Below the pieces are notes generated by a model. It had not been told where the DNA came from, did not search any database, and saw only the letters and a program-made list of their open reading frames with translations. Below, in pieces: positions 1 through 6,581 of a stretch of DNA of 14,253 bases. Numbering within the stretch: the stretch's first letter is position 1; every line of letters begins with the position of its first letter. The position numbers and the translations under genes were made by a program. Origin of the DNA: an uncultured Eubacteriales bacterium (lineage in GTDB: Bacteria; Bacillota_A; Clostridia; Lachnospirales; Lachnospiraceae); NCBI GenBank assembly GCA_900321365.1, contig ONVT01000223.1, positions 1 to 14,253 of the forward strand. Direction: 5' to 3'.

Positions 1-339
1 GGGGAGATGCAGCAGTTTGGCGACTATAATACCGCTTTTGCCGAGCTGGAAGCAGGATCGCTGGACGCGGTCGCGATTGACATCGGCGTCGCGAATTATC
101 AGATCGCCGGAAGAGACGAGTTCGTTATTCTGGACGAGTACCTGAATTCCGAGCAGTACGCGGTCGGCTTCAAGAAGGGCAACGATGCTCTGTGCAATAT
201 CATCAATGAAGACCTTGAGGTTCTTCTGACGACCGGCGTGTTCAATAAGATCGCGGCGGAATATGAGGACATGGGAATTCCGTCGGATATGCTCTGCCTG
301 GCCGAGAGCCTCGGACTGGAAGAGGAGACGGAAGCGTAA
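1..339 (+). CDS. Amino-acid ABC transporter substrate-binding protein, C-terminal part (5' end outside window)
   Basis: The reading frame is open from base 1 (GEMQQFGDYN...) and ends at TAA 337-339, so the gene begins upstream and about 112 residues are visible. They match the second lobe of family 3 solute-binding proteins (HisJ/GlnH type). The visible signs are an 'AFAELEAGSLDAVAIDIGVA' segment, the usual 'E-x-L-E-x-G-x-x-D-A-V-x-x-D' pattern, then 'SEQYAVGFKKGN' and an 'L-x-x-L-x-x-x-G-x-x-x-K-I' C-terminal helix. Such proteins capture a polar amino acid or related ligand outside the membrane and hand it to the permease. The signal or lipobox region is not in view. A permease and an ATPase of the same transporter class follow, which supports the call. 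The ligand cannot be read from this fragment. Confidence 0.9.
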   Translation, partial: GEMQQFGDYNTAFAELEAGSLDAVAIDIGVANYQIAGRDEFVILDEYLNSEQYAVGFKKGNDALCNIINEDLEVLLTTGVFNKIAAEYEDMGIPSDMLCLAESLGLEEETEA

Positions 340-393
340 CAGTATCGGGAAACAGACCTGAACGATACAGGTGTTGATATAGAACCAATTCAG

Positions 394-442
394 GACTGGT
401 ATGGACCATTTCGTCGGTGGGAGACCGGAAGCCATACCAGTC
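394..442 (+). promoter_or_regulatory. Intercistronic hairpin between binding-protein and permease genes
   Basis: GACTGGTATGG (394-404) and CCATACCAGTC (432-442) are a perfect 11-bp inverted repeat. It is followed by a pyrimidine-rich TTCTTTCTTG rather than a clean T-run. A smaller stem ACCTG/CAGGT lies at 356-360/368-372. Hairpins here often act as partial terminators or as blocks to 3' decay, giving more binding protein than permease. That role is inferred; the repeat itself is plain in the sequence. Confidence 0.6.
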
Positions 443-471
443 TTCTTTCTTGAAATCCATTCGGAGGAACT

Positions 472-1122
472 ATGAGTTTTCAGGTTATGATCCAGCAGCT
501 GGGAAGCGGCATGGTAAGGACCGTAGGGATTTTTGCCCTGACGCTGATTTTTTCTCTTCCGCTGGGCCTTCTGGTCGCCTTCGGCCGCATGAGCAGGAAC
601 CGGATTGTCCGATCCATCGTCTGGGTCTATATTTCCATCATGAGAGGAACGCCCCTGATGCTGCAGCTGCTGGCCGTCTACTTCGGGCCATATTATATTG
701 CGCGCATCAAGCTGGGACAGATGTGGCGGTTCGCCGCCATCATCATTGCCTTTTCGATCAATTATGCGGCATACTTTGCGGAGATCTACCGTTCGGGAAT
801 CGAATCCATGCCTCCCGGCCAGTATGAAGCAGCGAAGATTCTGGGGTACTCAAAGACGAGCACTTTCTTCCGGATTATCTTCCCACAGGTGGTCAAGAGG
901 ATCCTGCCGTCTGTTACCAATGAAGTCATTACGCTTGTCAAGGACACTTCGCTTGCGTTCTCCCTTGCCTACGCGGAAATGTTCACGCTTGCCAAGCAGA
1001 TCGCCGCGAAGGAAAAGAGCTTTATGCCGTTCCTTGCGGCAGCAGTTTTCTACTACGTCTTCAACGCGCTTGTTGCGTTCGGCATGGAGCGGATCGAGAA
1101 ATCGATGGATTACTATACCTGA
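472..1122 (+). CDS. Amino-acid ABC transporter permease (HisM/GlnP type)
   Basis: This 216-residue membrane protein has the size and signatures of polar amino-acid importer permeases. Hydrophobic segments lie near residues 15-38, 55-72, 83-100 and 185-205. 'MRGTPLMLQLL' (about residues 58-68) is typical of the HisM/GlnP/YecS family. The cytoplasmic EAA loop, which docks on the ATPase, reads 'SMPPGQYEAAKILGYSKTST' and continues to a 'FPQVVKRILP' helix. The ATG at 472 sits a few bases after a CGGAGGA ribosome binding site (about 461-467), which fixes the start. Only one permease gene is present, so the transporter probably uses a homodimer. The ATPase gene follows after 83 nt without an obvious terminator. 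The substrate is unknown. Confidence 0.93.
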   Translation: MSFQVMIQQLGSGMVRTVGIFALTLIFSLPLGLLVAFGRMSRNRIVRSIVWVYISIMRGTPLMLQLLAVYFGPYYIARIKLGQMWRFAAIIIAFSINYAAYFAEIYRSGIESMPPGQYEAAKILGYSKTSTFFRIIFPQVVKRILPSVTNEVITLVKDTSLAFSLAYAEMFTLAKQIAAKEKSFMPFLAAAVFYYVFNALVAFGMERIEKSMDYYT

Positions 1123-1205
1123 CAATGGAGACAAAGTATGGCGTCCCGAAAGCCGCCTGTGAGTCGGGCATCTGAAATGTGCTTTCATGGAGGAGGGCAG
1201 GAAGC

Positions 1206-1964
1206 ATGGCGATTCTGGAAATGAACCATATCAGGAAGTCGTTTGACAGCCTGGAAGTAATCCGGGATATCTCCCTGAAGGTGGACAAGGGGGAAGTCCT
1301 GTCGATCATCGGTCCGTCAGGTTCCGGGAAGTCCACGATGCTCCGATGCGCGACGATGCTTGAGACAATTGACTCGGGCGAGATACGGTATCTGGGCGAG
1401 AGGGTTGCCTGGGTGGAGCCGGACGGGACGAAGGTCTATCCGAAGGGGGAGCAGATGAAGAAGGTCTGCTCGTATTTCGGGCTTGTGTTCCAGAACTTCA
1501 ACCTGTTCCCGCATTATTCGGTGCTGAAGAACATCGTGGATCCCATGGTGCACAATCAGAAGCGGAATAAGGATGACGCGGTCAGGGAGGCGATGGCCCT
1601 GCTGAAGAGGATGGGGCTGGAGGACAAAGCGGACGCCTATCCGTGTCAGCTCTCCGGCGGCCAGTCGCAGAGGGTGGCGATCGCCAGGGCGCTTGCCCTC
1701 AACCCGAAGATCCTGTTTTTCGATGAGCCTACCAGCGCGCTGGATCCGGAACTGACCGGCGAGGTCCTGAAGGTCATCCGCTCCCTTGCGGACCTGCATA
1801 TCGCGATGGTGATTGTCACCCATGAGATGAACTTTGCAAGGGACATTTCGGACCATATCATCTTTATGGATAAGGGCGTGGTAGAGGTGGAAGGCACCGC
1901 CAGCGAGGTTTTTGAGGCGGAACATGAGAGGATGCAGTCATTCCTCGGGAAGCTGGAACACTGA
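1206..1964 (+). CDS. Amino-acid ABC transporter ATP-binding protein (GlnQ/HisP type)
   Basis: This 252-residue ATPase should power the importer encoded just upstream. Motifs appear in order: Walker A GPSGSGKST (residues 36-44), Q-loop in VFQNFNLF (Gln96), signature LSGGQ (149-153), Walker B ILFFDE (169-174), D-loop SALD and H-loop His206 in VTHEM. The signature continues as SQRVAIARAL, where the more common form is QQRVAIARAL. A frame extension to a GTG at 1179 exists, but the ATG at 1206 is preferred because it lies 8 nt after AGGAGGG (1191-1197) and gives the normal family N-terminus. An acidic and lysine-rich stretch (about residues 66-88) before the Q-loop is slightly longer than in many GlnQ proteins. 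The stop lies 14 nt before the beta-helix gene, so the two are almost surely co-transcribed. Confidence 0.95.
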   Translation: MAILEMNHIRKSFDSLEVIRDISLKVDKGEVLSIIGPSGSGKSTMLRCATMLETIDSGEIRYLGERVAWVEPDGTKVYPKGEQMKKVCSYFGLVFQNFNLFPHYSVLKNIVDPMVHNQKRNKDDAVREAMALLKRMGLEDKADAYPCQLSGGQSQRVAIARALALNPKILFFDEPTSALDPELTGEVLKVIRSLADLHIAMVIVTHEMNFARDISDHIIFMDKGVVEVEGTASEVFEAEHERMQSFLGKLEH

Positions 1965-1978
1965 AGGAGACCAGTGAT

Positions 1979-4042
1979 ATGAAATGGTATGTTGACCAGA
2001 ATGCAGCGTTTCAGGGAGACGGATCGCAGACGAGCCCGTTTAAGCGCATCGGTGACGCCGCTGCCGTCGCAAGGCCGGGAGATGAGGTTCTGGTTGCACC
2101 GGGAATCTACAGGGAGTATGTAGACCCGAAGTGTGCCGGACGTGAGGATGCGAGAATTACCTACCGCAGCATGCGGGAAAAAGAGGCTGTCATCACCGGG
2201 GCAGAGATCCTGAACGGCTGGGAAAAGGACGGGAATCTCTGGAAAGCGGAGGTGGACAACAGTATTTTCGGAGCCTACAATCCCTATACAACGTATGTGT
2301 ACGGTGACTGGTATTTTGCCGGAAAGTCAAAGCACACAGGCGCCGTCTTCCTGAACGGGAGAATGCTGTATGAGGCATCCTCCGAAGAAGACTGCCGTGA
2401 AGGGAAAAAGAGTGAATACTCCTGGGTTCCGGAGGAGTCTGTGTACCAGTGGTATGCGCAGCAGTCCGAGGACGGGAAGAAGACCATTTTCCGGTGCAAT
2501 TTCCAGGACGTGGATCCCAACCGGGAAAATGTGGAGTTCACCGTCCGCAGGAACTGTTTCATGCCGTCCAGGACGGGGATCGGGTATATTACGGTATCCG
2601 GTTTCAAGGTAGACAAGGCGGCAACTACCTGGGCGCCTCCGGCGGCGTATCAGGACTGCATGATCGGACCGCACTGGTCAAAGGGCTGGATCATCGAAGA
2701 CTGTGAGATCAGCAATTCCAGATGCTCTGGAATCGGTCTCGGGAAGTATTATGATCCTGACAATGACCATTATTTCACGACGAAGCATGTCAAGAGCCCG
2801 ACCCAGATGGAGCGGGACGCAGTCTGCAGAGGGCAGTACCACGGCTGGCTGAAGGAGCTCATCGGAAGCCATATTGTCCGCAGGTGTGACATCCATCACT
2901 GTGAGCAGGGCGGCATCATCGGGCGCATGGGCGGAGTATTCAGCCTGATCGAGGACAACCACATTCATCACATCAATAACATGATGGAGCTTGGCGGCGC
3001 GGAGATCGCCGGCATCAAGATGCACGCCGCGATCGACGTGGTGATGCGCCGCAACCATATCCACCACTGTACGATGGGAATCTGGTGTGACTGGGAGGCC
3101 CAGGGGACCCGCATCACGGGCAATCTTCTTCATGACAATCAGAGGCCTGCTTTCGCGAAACAGCTCTCCGGCGGCATGACTAGCCAGGATATCTTTGTCG
3201 AGGTGAGCCACGGACCGACTCTGATCGACAACAATATTCTCCTGTCTGACGTGTCCCTGCGGTTCGCGACACAGGGCGTCGCCATGGTGCACAACCTGAT
3301 GTGCGGCGCATTTACCTATGTCGGAGAGGGAACTACAACCAGATACACGCCCTATCATATTCCGCACCGGACGGAGGTCATGGGATTCATGACGTTCCTC
3401 CACGGGGACAACCGGTTCTATAACAACATTATCGTTCAGAGATGGCCGGACGATGATGCTATCGTGCGAAATGACAGCCGGGAAAAGATGGAGGTTGAGA
3501 ACCGGAAGGCCGGTACCCACGTGTGGGATGAATATCCGACCTATGAAGAGTGGATCGCGCAGTTTGACATGGACACGGATACGCCGGATATGGCAAAGCT
3601 TGAACCGGCGCATGCCGGACATCTTCCGGTGTGGTCGGAGGGCAATGTGTACTTCAACGGCGCGCGCGCGTTCCGAGCGGAACAGGGAGGAATTGTTGAT
3701 ACAGAGCACAAGGTCAGCGTGGAGATCGAGAAGACTGAACTGGGATATGTGCTGAAAACCAACCTGTATGAGTATCTGGACGGTGCCGCGTGCCGGATGG
3801 TCCGTTCCGATACGCTGGGCAGGGCATTTGAACCGGAACAACGGTATGAGAATCCGGACGGAACAGAGATTACGTTCGATACGGATTACCTGGGAGAGCA
3901 TCGTGCGACAGACGTGATTCCCGGGCCCTTCGCCAGGGCCGCAGGCAGTGTGCTGTTCCCTGCAAAAAGGACCCATTCGGGCGATAACGCTGTCAGACGT
4001 TCCCTTCAGGGTCTTCTGGAACACATGAAGTCATCCGTCTGA
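1979..4042 (+). CDS. Right-handed parallel beta-helix protein, probable cytoplasmic carbohydrate-active or lyase-like enzyme
   Basis: This is a 687-residue protein. The N-terminus (residues 1-75) has the DUF1565-like opening 'Y-V-D...G-D-G-S...S-P-F-K...A-x-P-G-D-E-V-x-V-A-P-G-x-Y'. A region at about 95-200 does not look like helix coils. From about 200 to 480, short repeating coils rich in 'N-x-I/H-x-x-C/N' steps are seen (DCEISNSRCSGIG, RRCDIHHCEQGGI, RRNHIHHC, DNNILLS, YNNIIVQ). Conserved-looking clusters are GIWCDWEAQGT (367-377) and DIFVEVSHGP (404-413), which contain possible acidic catalytic residues (Asp371, Glu373, Asp404, Glu408). From memory these resemble proteins near glycoside hydrolase family GH141, but this is weak. 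No signal peptide or membrane segment is visible, so it should be cytoplasmic. The ATG follows AAGGAGA (1964-1970) by 8 nt. Being the last gene of an importer operon, it may act on the imported substrate; this is inference. Confidence 0.8.
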   Translation: MKWYVDQNAAFQGDGSQTSPFKRIGDAAAVARPGDEVLVAPGIYREYVDPKCAGREDARITYRSMREKEAVITGAEILNGWEKDGNLWKAEVDNSIFGAYNPYTTYVYGDWYFAGKSKHTGAVFLNGRMLYEASSEEDCREGKKSEYSWVPEESVYQWYAQQSEDGKKTIFRCNFQDVDPNRENVEFTVRRNCFMPSRTGIGYITVSGFKVDKAATTWAPPAAYQDCMIGPHWSKGWIIEDCEISNSRCSGIGLGKYYDPDNDHYFTTKHVKSPTQMERDAVCRGQYHGWLKELIGSHIVRRCDIHHCEQGGIIGRMGGVFSLIEDNHIHHINNMMELGGAEIAGIKMHAAIDVVMRRNHIHHCTMGIWCDWEAQGTRITGNLLHDNQRPAFAKQLSGGMTSQDIFVEVSHGPTLIDNNILLSDVSLRFATQGVAMVHNLMCGAFTYVGEGTTTRYTPYHIPHRTEVMGFMTFLHGDNRFYNNIIVQRWPDDDAIVRNDSREKMEVENRKAGTHVWDEYPTYEEWIAQFDMDTDTPDMAKLEPAHAGHLPVWSEGNVYFNGARAFRAEQGGIVDTEHKVSVEIEKTELGYVLKTNLYEYLDGAACRMVRSDTLGRAFEPEQRYENPDGTEITFDTDYLGEHRATDVIPGPFARAAGSVLFPAKRTHSGDNAVRRSLQGLLEHMKSSV

Positions 4043-4100
4043 GGCGTCCTTTGCCGCGGAGCGGCGCAGGCGCAGCATGAAACGGAAGAAAATACAGGAA

Positions 4101-4132
4101 AACAGGCCGCTTTCGCGCGGCTTGTTTTTTTT
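4101..4132 (+). terminator. Intrinsic terminator after the beta-helix gene
   Basis: AACAGGCCGC (4101-4110) pairs with GCGGCTTGTT (4117-4126) through one G-U pair and a 6-nt loop, and an eight-T run follows (4125-4132). This is a classical Rho-independent terminator for the importer/beta-helix operon. A smaller perfect stem, GCCGC-GGA-GCGGC (4053-4065), lies just after the stop codon. The T-run overlaps the proposed -35 box of the next transcription unit. Confidence 0.85.
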
Positions 4133-4150
4133 GAGGCACTGTACTATCAT
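4122..4150 (+). promoter_or_regulatory. Probable sigma-A promoter for the GTPase pair
   Basis: TTGTTT (4122-4127), a 17-bp spacer and TATCAT (4145-4150) make a reasonable housekeeping promoter, with a start expected near 4157. The -35 box lies in the T-tract of the preceding terminator. No clear Zur- or Fur-like operator is visible around it. The call rests on box similarity and spacing only. Confidence 0.5.
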
Positions 4151-4156
4151 TTGGAG

Positions 4157-4364
4157 GGTGAGCTGCTCATATCTGACACCGGATCTGTTGTGGTAAACCG
4201 CATGGCTCCGGTATCCGGCATGGCAGCCGCACAGATGTAAAATGTATACAGATCCAAAGGCACTGTCAACAATTTGCTTCCGGAAGACAGGCAGATTCGA
4301 AAGAAATACGCTGACAGTGCCCAATCCAGCATCTCCTGGAAAGAATGGGAAAGAAGGGAAGAAA
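4157..4364 (+). promoter_or_regulatory. Structured 5' leader upstream of the GTPase pair
   Basis: This roughly 208-nt stretch has no convincing gene but several exact inverted repeats: GGATCTGT (4181-4188) with ACAGATCC (4248-4255); GGCACTGTCA (4259-4268) with TGACAGTGCC (4312-4321); the palindrome CTTCCGGAAG (4277-4286) inside the second stem; and TCCAG/CTGGA (4325-4329/4336-4340). The first arm could pair instead with ACAGAT at 4231-4236, so two foldings compete. I do not recognise a known riboswitch class. There is no terminator hairpin with a T-run before the start codon, so any control would more likely act on translation or RNA stability. An in-frame ATG at 4242 exists but lacks a ribosome binding site. 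Confidence 0.5.
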
Positions 4365-5606
4365 ATGGCAAAGATCGACATTATCTCCGGGTTCCTCGGA
4401 GCAGGAAAAACTACACTGATCAAGAAACTGATCCAGGATGTATTTGCCGGCCAGAAGGTCGTCCTGATCGAGAACGAGTTCGGAGAGATCGGCATCGACG
4501 GAGGGTTCCTTAAGGAAGCGGGAATCAATATAACAGAGATGAATTCCGGCTGCATCTGCTGCAGTCTGGTCGGTGATTTTTCGGAAGCCCTGAAGAAGGT
4601 CGTGGACGAGTTTCATCCGGATCACATCATCATCGAGCCATCCGGCGTGGGCAAGCTCTCCGATATCCGCAGCGCGATCGAAAACACATCGAAGGAATGC
4701 GATCTGGAGATCGGATCTCTGGTCACGGTAGCTGATGTGAAGAAGGTTAAGATGTATATGAAGAACTTCGGCGAGTTCTACAACAACCAGATCGAGAGCG
4801 CCGGATCGATTATCCTGTCCCGCACACAGGATGCATCGCAGGAGAAGATCGACGACGCGATCAGCATGATCCGTGAGAAGAATCCGGACGCGACGATCAT
4901 CACGACTCCGTGGGATGAGCTGAGCGGGAAGACGATTCATGACGCGATGGAACAGTCGGTGTCTCTTGCCGACCAGCTTCTCGCCGAGATGGAGGAGCAC
5001 CATCATCACCACGATCACGACGAGGATCACGAGCATCATCACGATCATGACGAAGATCATGACCACGAGCATCATCACGATCATGACGAAGATCATGACC
5101 ACGAGCATCATCACGATCATGATGAGGATCATGATCACCATCACCACGATCACGACGAGGAACATGAGCACCATCACCATGATCACGATGAGGATCACGA
5201 ACATCATCACCATGATCACGATCATGAGCATGAGCACAGGCCGGATGAAAACGGGACAGTCATCTATCATTCCCACGACCATGAGCATCATCATCACCAC
5301 CATCATCATGACGGGCATGACGCGGATGAGGTGTTCCAGAGCTGGGGGGCAGAGTCTCCGAAGACCTATACAGATGAGGAAATTGCGGGTATCCTGAAGA
5401 CACTTTCCGAGTCGACAGAGGATGACTATGGAGTTATTCTCCGGTCGAAAGGAATGGTTCCGCGTTCTGACGGAACATGGATTCATTTTGACATGGTGCC
5501 GGAGGAGACAGAGATTCGGACGGGAGCTGCCGACTATACGGGACGAATCGTTGTGATCGGAGCTGGTTTGAAGGAAGATAAGATCCAGAGTCTCTTTGGA
5601 CTGTAA
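4365..5606 (+). CDS. COG0523/CobW-like GTPase with large His-rich metal-binding region
   Basis: This 413-residue G3E-family P-loop GTPase is a likely metal chaperone or metal-allocation protein. It shows Walker A GFLGAGKTT (residues 9-17), an ENEFGEIGID segment (36-45), the COG0523 metal-site motif CICC (63-66) and an EPSG Walker B-like motif (91-94). The expected guanine-specificity N/S-K-x-D motif is replaced by SRTQD (152-156). Residues about 212-318 hold about 56 histidines mixed with Asp and Glu, far longer than in most members. A CobW C-terminal domain fills about 322-413 (VFQSWGAESP to the end). The start at 4365 follows AAGAAGGGAAG; an upstream ATG at 4242 in the same frame would add an unrelated-looking tail. 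The partner gene follows after 21 nt. Zinc is the commonest metal for this group, but nickel or cobalt cannot be excluded. Confidence 0.93.
   Translation: MAKIDIISGFLGAGKTTLIKKLIQDVFAGQKVVLIENEFGEIGIDGGFLKEAGINITEMNSGCICCSLVGDFSEALKKVVDEFHPDHIIIEPSGVGKLSDIRSAIENTSKECDLEIGSLVTVADVKKVKMYMKNFGEFYNNQIESAGSIILSRTQDASQEKIDDAISMIREKNPDATIITTPWDELSGKTIHDAMEQSVSLADQLLAEMEEHHHHHDHDEDHEHHHDHDEDHDHEHHHDHDEDHDHEHHHDHDEDHDHHHHDHDEEHEHHHHDHDEDHEHHHHDHDHEHEHRPDENGTVIYHSHDHEHHHHHHHHDGHDADEVFQSWGAESPKTYTDEEIAGILKTLSESTEDDYGVILRSKGMVPRSDGTWIHFDMVPEETEIRTGAADYTGRIVVIGAGLKEDKIQSLFGL
5034..5105 (+). repeat. Perfect 36-bp tandem repeat inside the His-rich coding region
   Basis: Two exact copies (5034-5069 and 5070-5105) encode a 12-residue unit, HHHDHDEDHDHE. 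A diverged third copy begins at 5106 (it differs by synonymous GAC/GAT and GAA/GAG changes and then departs), and looser H/D/E units extend on both sides. The repeat keeps the frame, so gain or loss of a unit would change the length of the metal-binding tract by 12 residues. Confidence 0.9.
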
Positions 5607-5627
5607 TCGGAATGCGAGGATGAAATC

Positions 5628-6572
5628 ATGCTGGAAGTACCTGTCTATGTAATCACAGGGTTTCTGGAAAGCGGCAAAACGGCTTTTATCCGGGATGTCC
5701 TCCAGAGTCCGGATTTCGCGGACGGCGAGAAGACACTCGTCCTTCTGTGTGAGGAGGGCGAGGAGGAATACGATGAGCGGGAAATGAGCCGCCACAATAT
5801 TTATTTCGAGCGGATCGAAAAGGAGGAGGACCTTCAGCCGCAGAAACTGGAAGTGCTGCAGAAAAAGCATAAGCCCAGGCGTGTCTTTGTTGAGTTCAAC
5901 GGCACCTGGGATGCCATGAAGTTCACAACCGGTCCGATGGCGAAACGCTGGGAGCTTGCCCAGATCATCACGCTCGTGGATGGCTCGACGTTTGAGGTCT
6001 ATCTGCAGAACATGCGGCAGATGATGAGCAATATCTTCATGGACACCGAGCTGGTCATTTTCAACCGGTGTACGGAAGACATGGACCTGCAGATGTTCAG
6101 GAGGACCGTGAAGGCGGTCAACAACCAGGCTGTCTGCGCGTTTGAGGATGACAAGGGACAGCAGATCAACATCGGCAAGGCGCAGCCTCCCTTTGACCTG
6201 AGCGCGGATCCGATCGAGATCCCGGATGACGAATTTGGTCTGTGGTATCTGGACGCGATGGATTCAAAAGAGCGCTATGATGGGAAGAACGTCCGGTTTA
6301 AGGGAAAGGTCATGATCCCGAGGAAGTTCCCCGAAGGTGCGTTCATTCCCGGCCGCAATGCCATGACGTGCTGCGTGAACGATATCCGGTTCATCGGTTT
6401 TGTCTGCCATTCAAAGTATACGGAGAAGCTCACTCAGAAGCAGTGGCTGGAGGTGACGGCCCAGGTGCGCTATGAATTCGTGCCCGAGTACAACGGTGAA
6501 GGGCCGGTCCTGTACGCCCGTCACCTGAAGAGCACCGAGCCTCCGAAAGAAGACATCGTTCTGTTCAACTGA
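5628..6572 (+). CDS. Atypical COG0523-like GTPase fused to a TIGR03943/DUF1980-like domain
   Basis: This 314-residue protein begins with a P-loop, GFLESGKTA (residues 11-19), in the position and style of CobW-like GTPases. It lacks the CxCC motif: the equivalent region reads LLCEEGEEEYDE (39-50). The Walker B-like motif is VEFNG (88-92, where relatives have EPSG) and the G4 position reads NRCTED (146-151). From about residue 195 the CobW C-terminal domain is missing. In its place lies a stretch like the C-terminal domain of TIGR03943 (YcgQ-like) proteins: 'YDGKNVRFKGKV', then 'MTCCVNDIRFIGFVC' (246-260) and 'WLEVTAQVRYEF'. The two cysteines of MTCC may bind metal. No membrane segment is seen, unlike YcgQ-type proteins. 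It follows the His-rich GTPase by 21 nt, so the two probably work together. The domain link is from memory of the family. Confidence 0.75.
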   Translation: MLEVPVYVITGFLESGKTAFIRDVLQSPDFADGEKTLVLLCEEGEEEYDEREMSRHNIYFERIEKEEDLQPQKLEVLQKKHKPRRVFVEFNGTWDAMKFTTGPMAKRWELAQIITLVDGSTFEVYLQNMRQMMSNIFMDTELVIFNRCTEDMDLQMFRRTVKAVNNQAVCAFEDDKGQQINIGKAQPPFDLSADPIEIPDDEFGLWYLDAMDSKERYDGKNVRFKGKVMIPRKFPEGAFIPGRNAMTCCVNDIRFIGFVCHSKYTEKLTQKQWLEVTAQVRYEFVPEYNGEGPVLYARHLKSTEPPKEDIVLFN

Positions 6573-6581
6573 ATACGGCCG

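Noticed and set aside
2678..4024. 448-codon open frame on the - strand, opposite the beta-helix gene
   Set aside because: It shows no recognisable motif or domain, and the + strand frame has coherent beta-helix repeats.
4242..4364. N-terminal extension of the His-rich GTPase to the ATG at 4242
   Set aside because: There is no ribosome binding site, the extension is unlike the family, and ATG 4365 has a good site and gives the usual MAKIDIISGFLGAGKTT start.
4157..4364. Cobalamin or NiCo riboswitch before the CobW-like gene
   Set aside because: The conserved cores of these riboswitches are not present; only generic stems and a partial GCACTGT resemblance are seen.
4998..5320. CRISPR-like or other non-coding repeat array
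   Set aside because: The repeats are in frame, have no unique spacers, and encode a His-rich protein segment inside an intact gene.
4266..5870. 534-codon open frame on the - strand, across the His-rich GTPase gene
   Set aside because: It is the mirror of the biased His/Asp/Glu codons, giving runs of Met and Val. It has no family motifs and no ribosome binding site, and lies opposite a clear gene.
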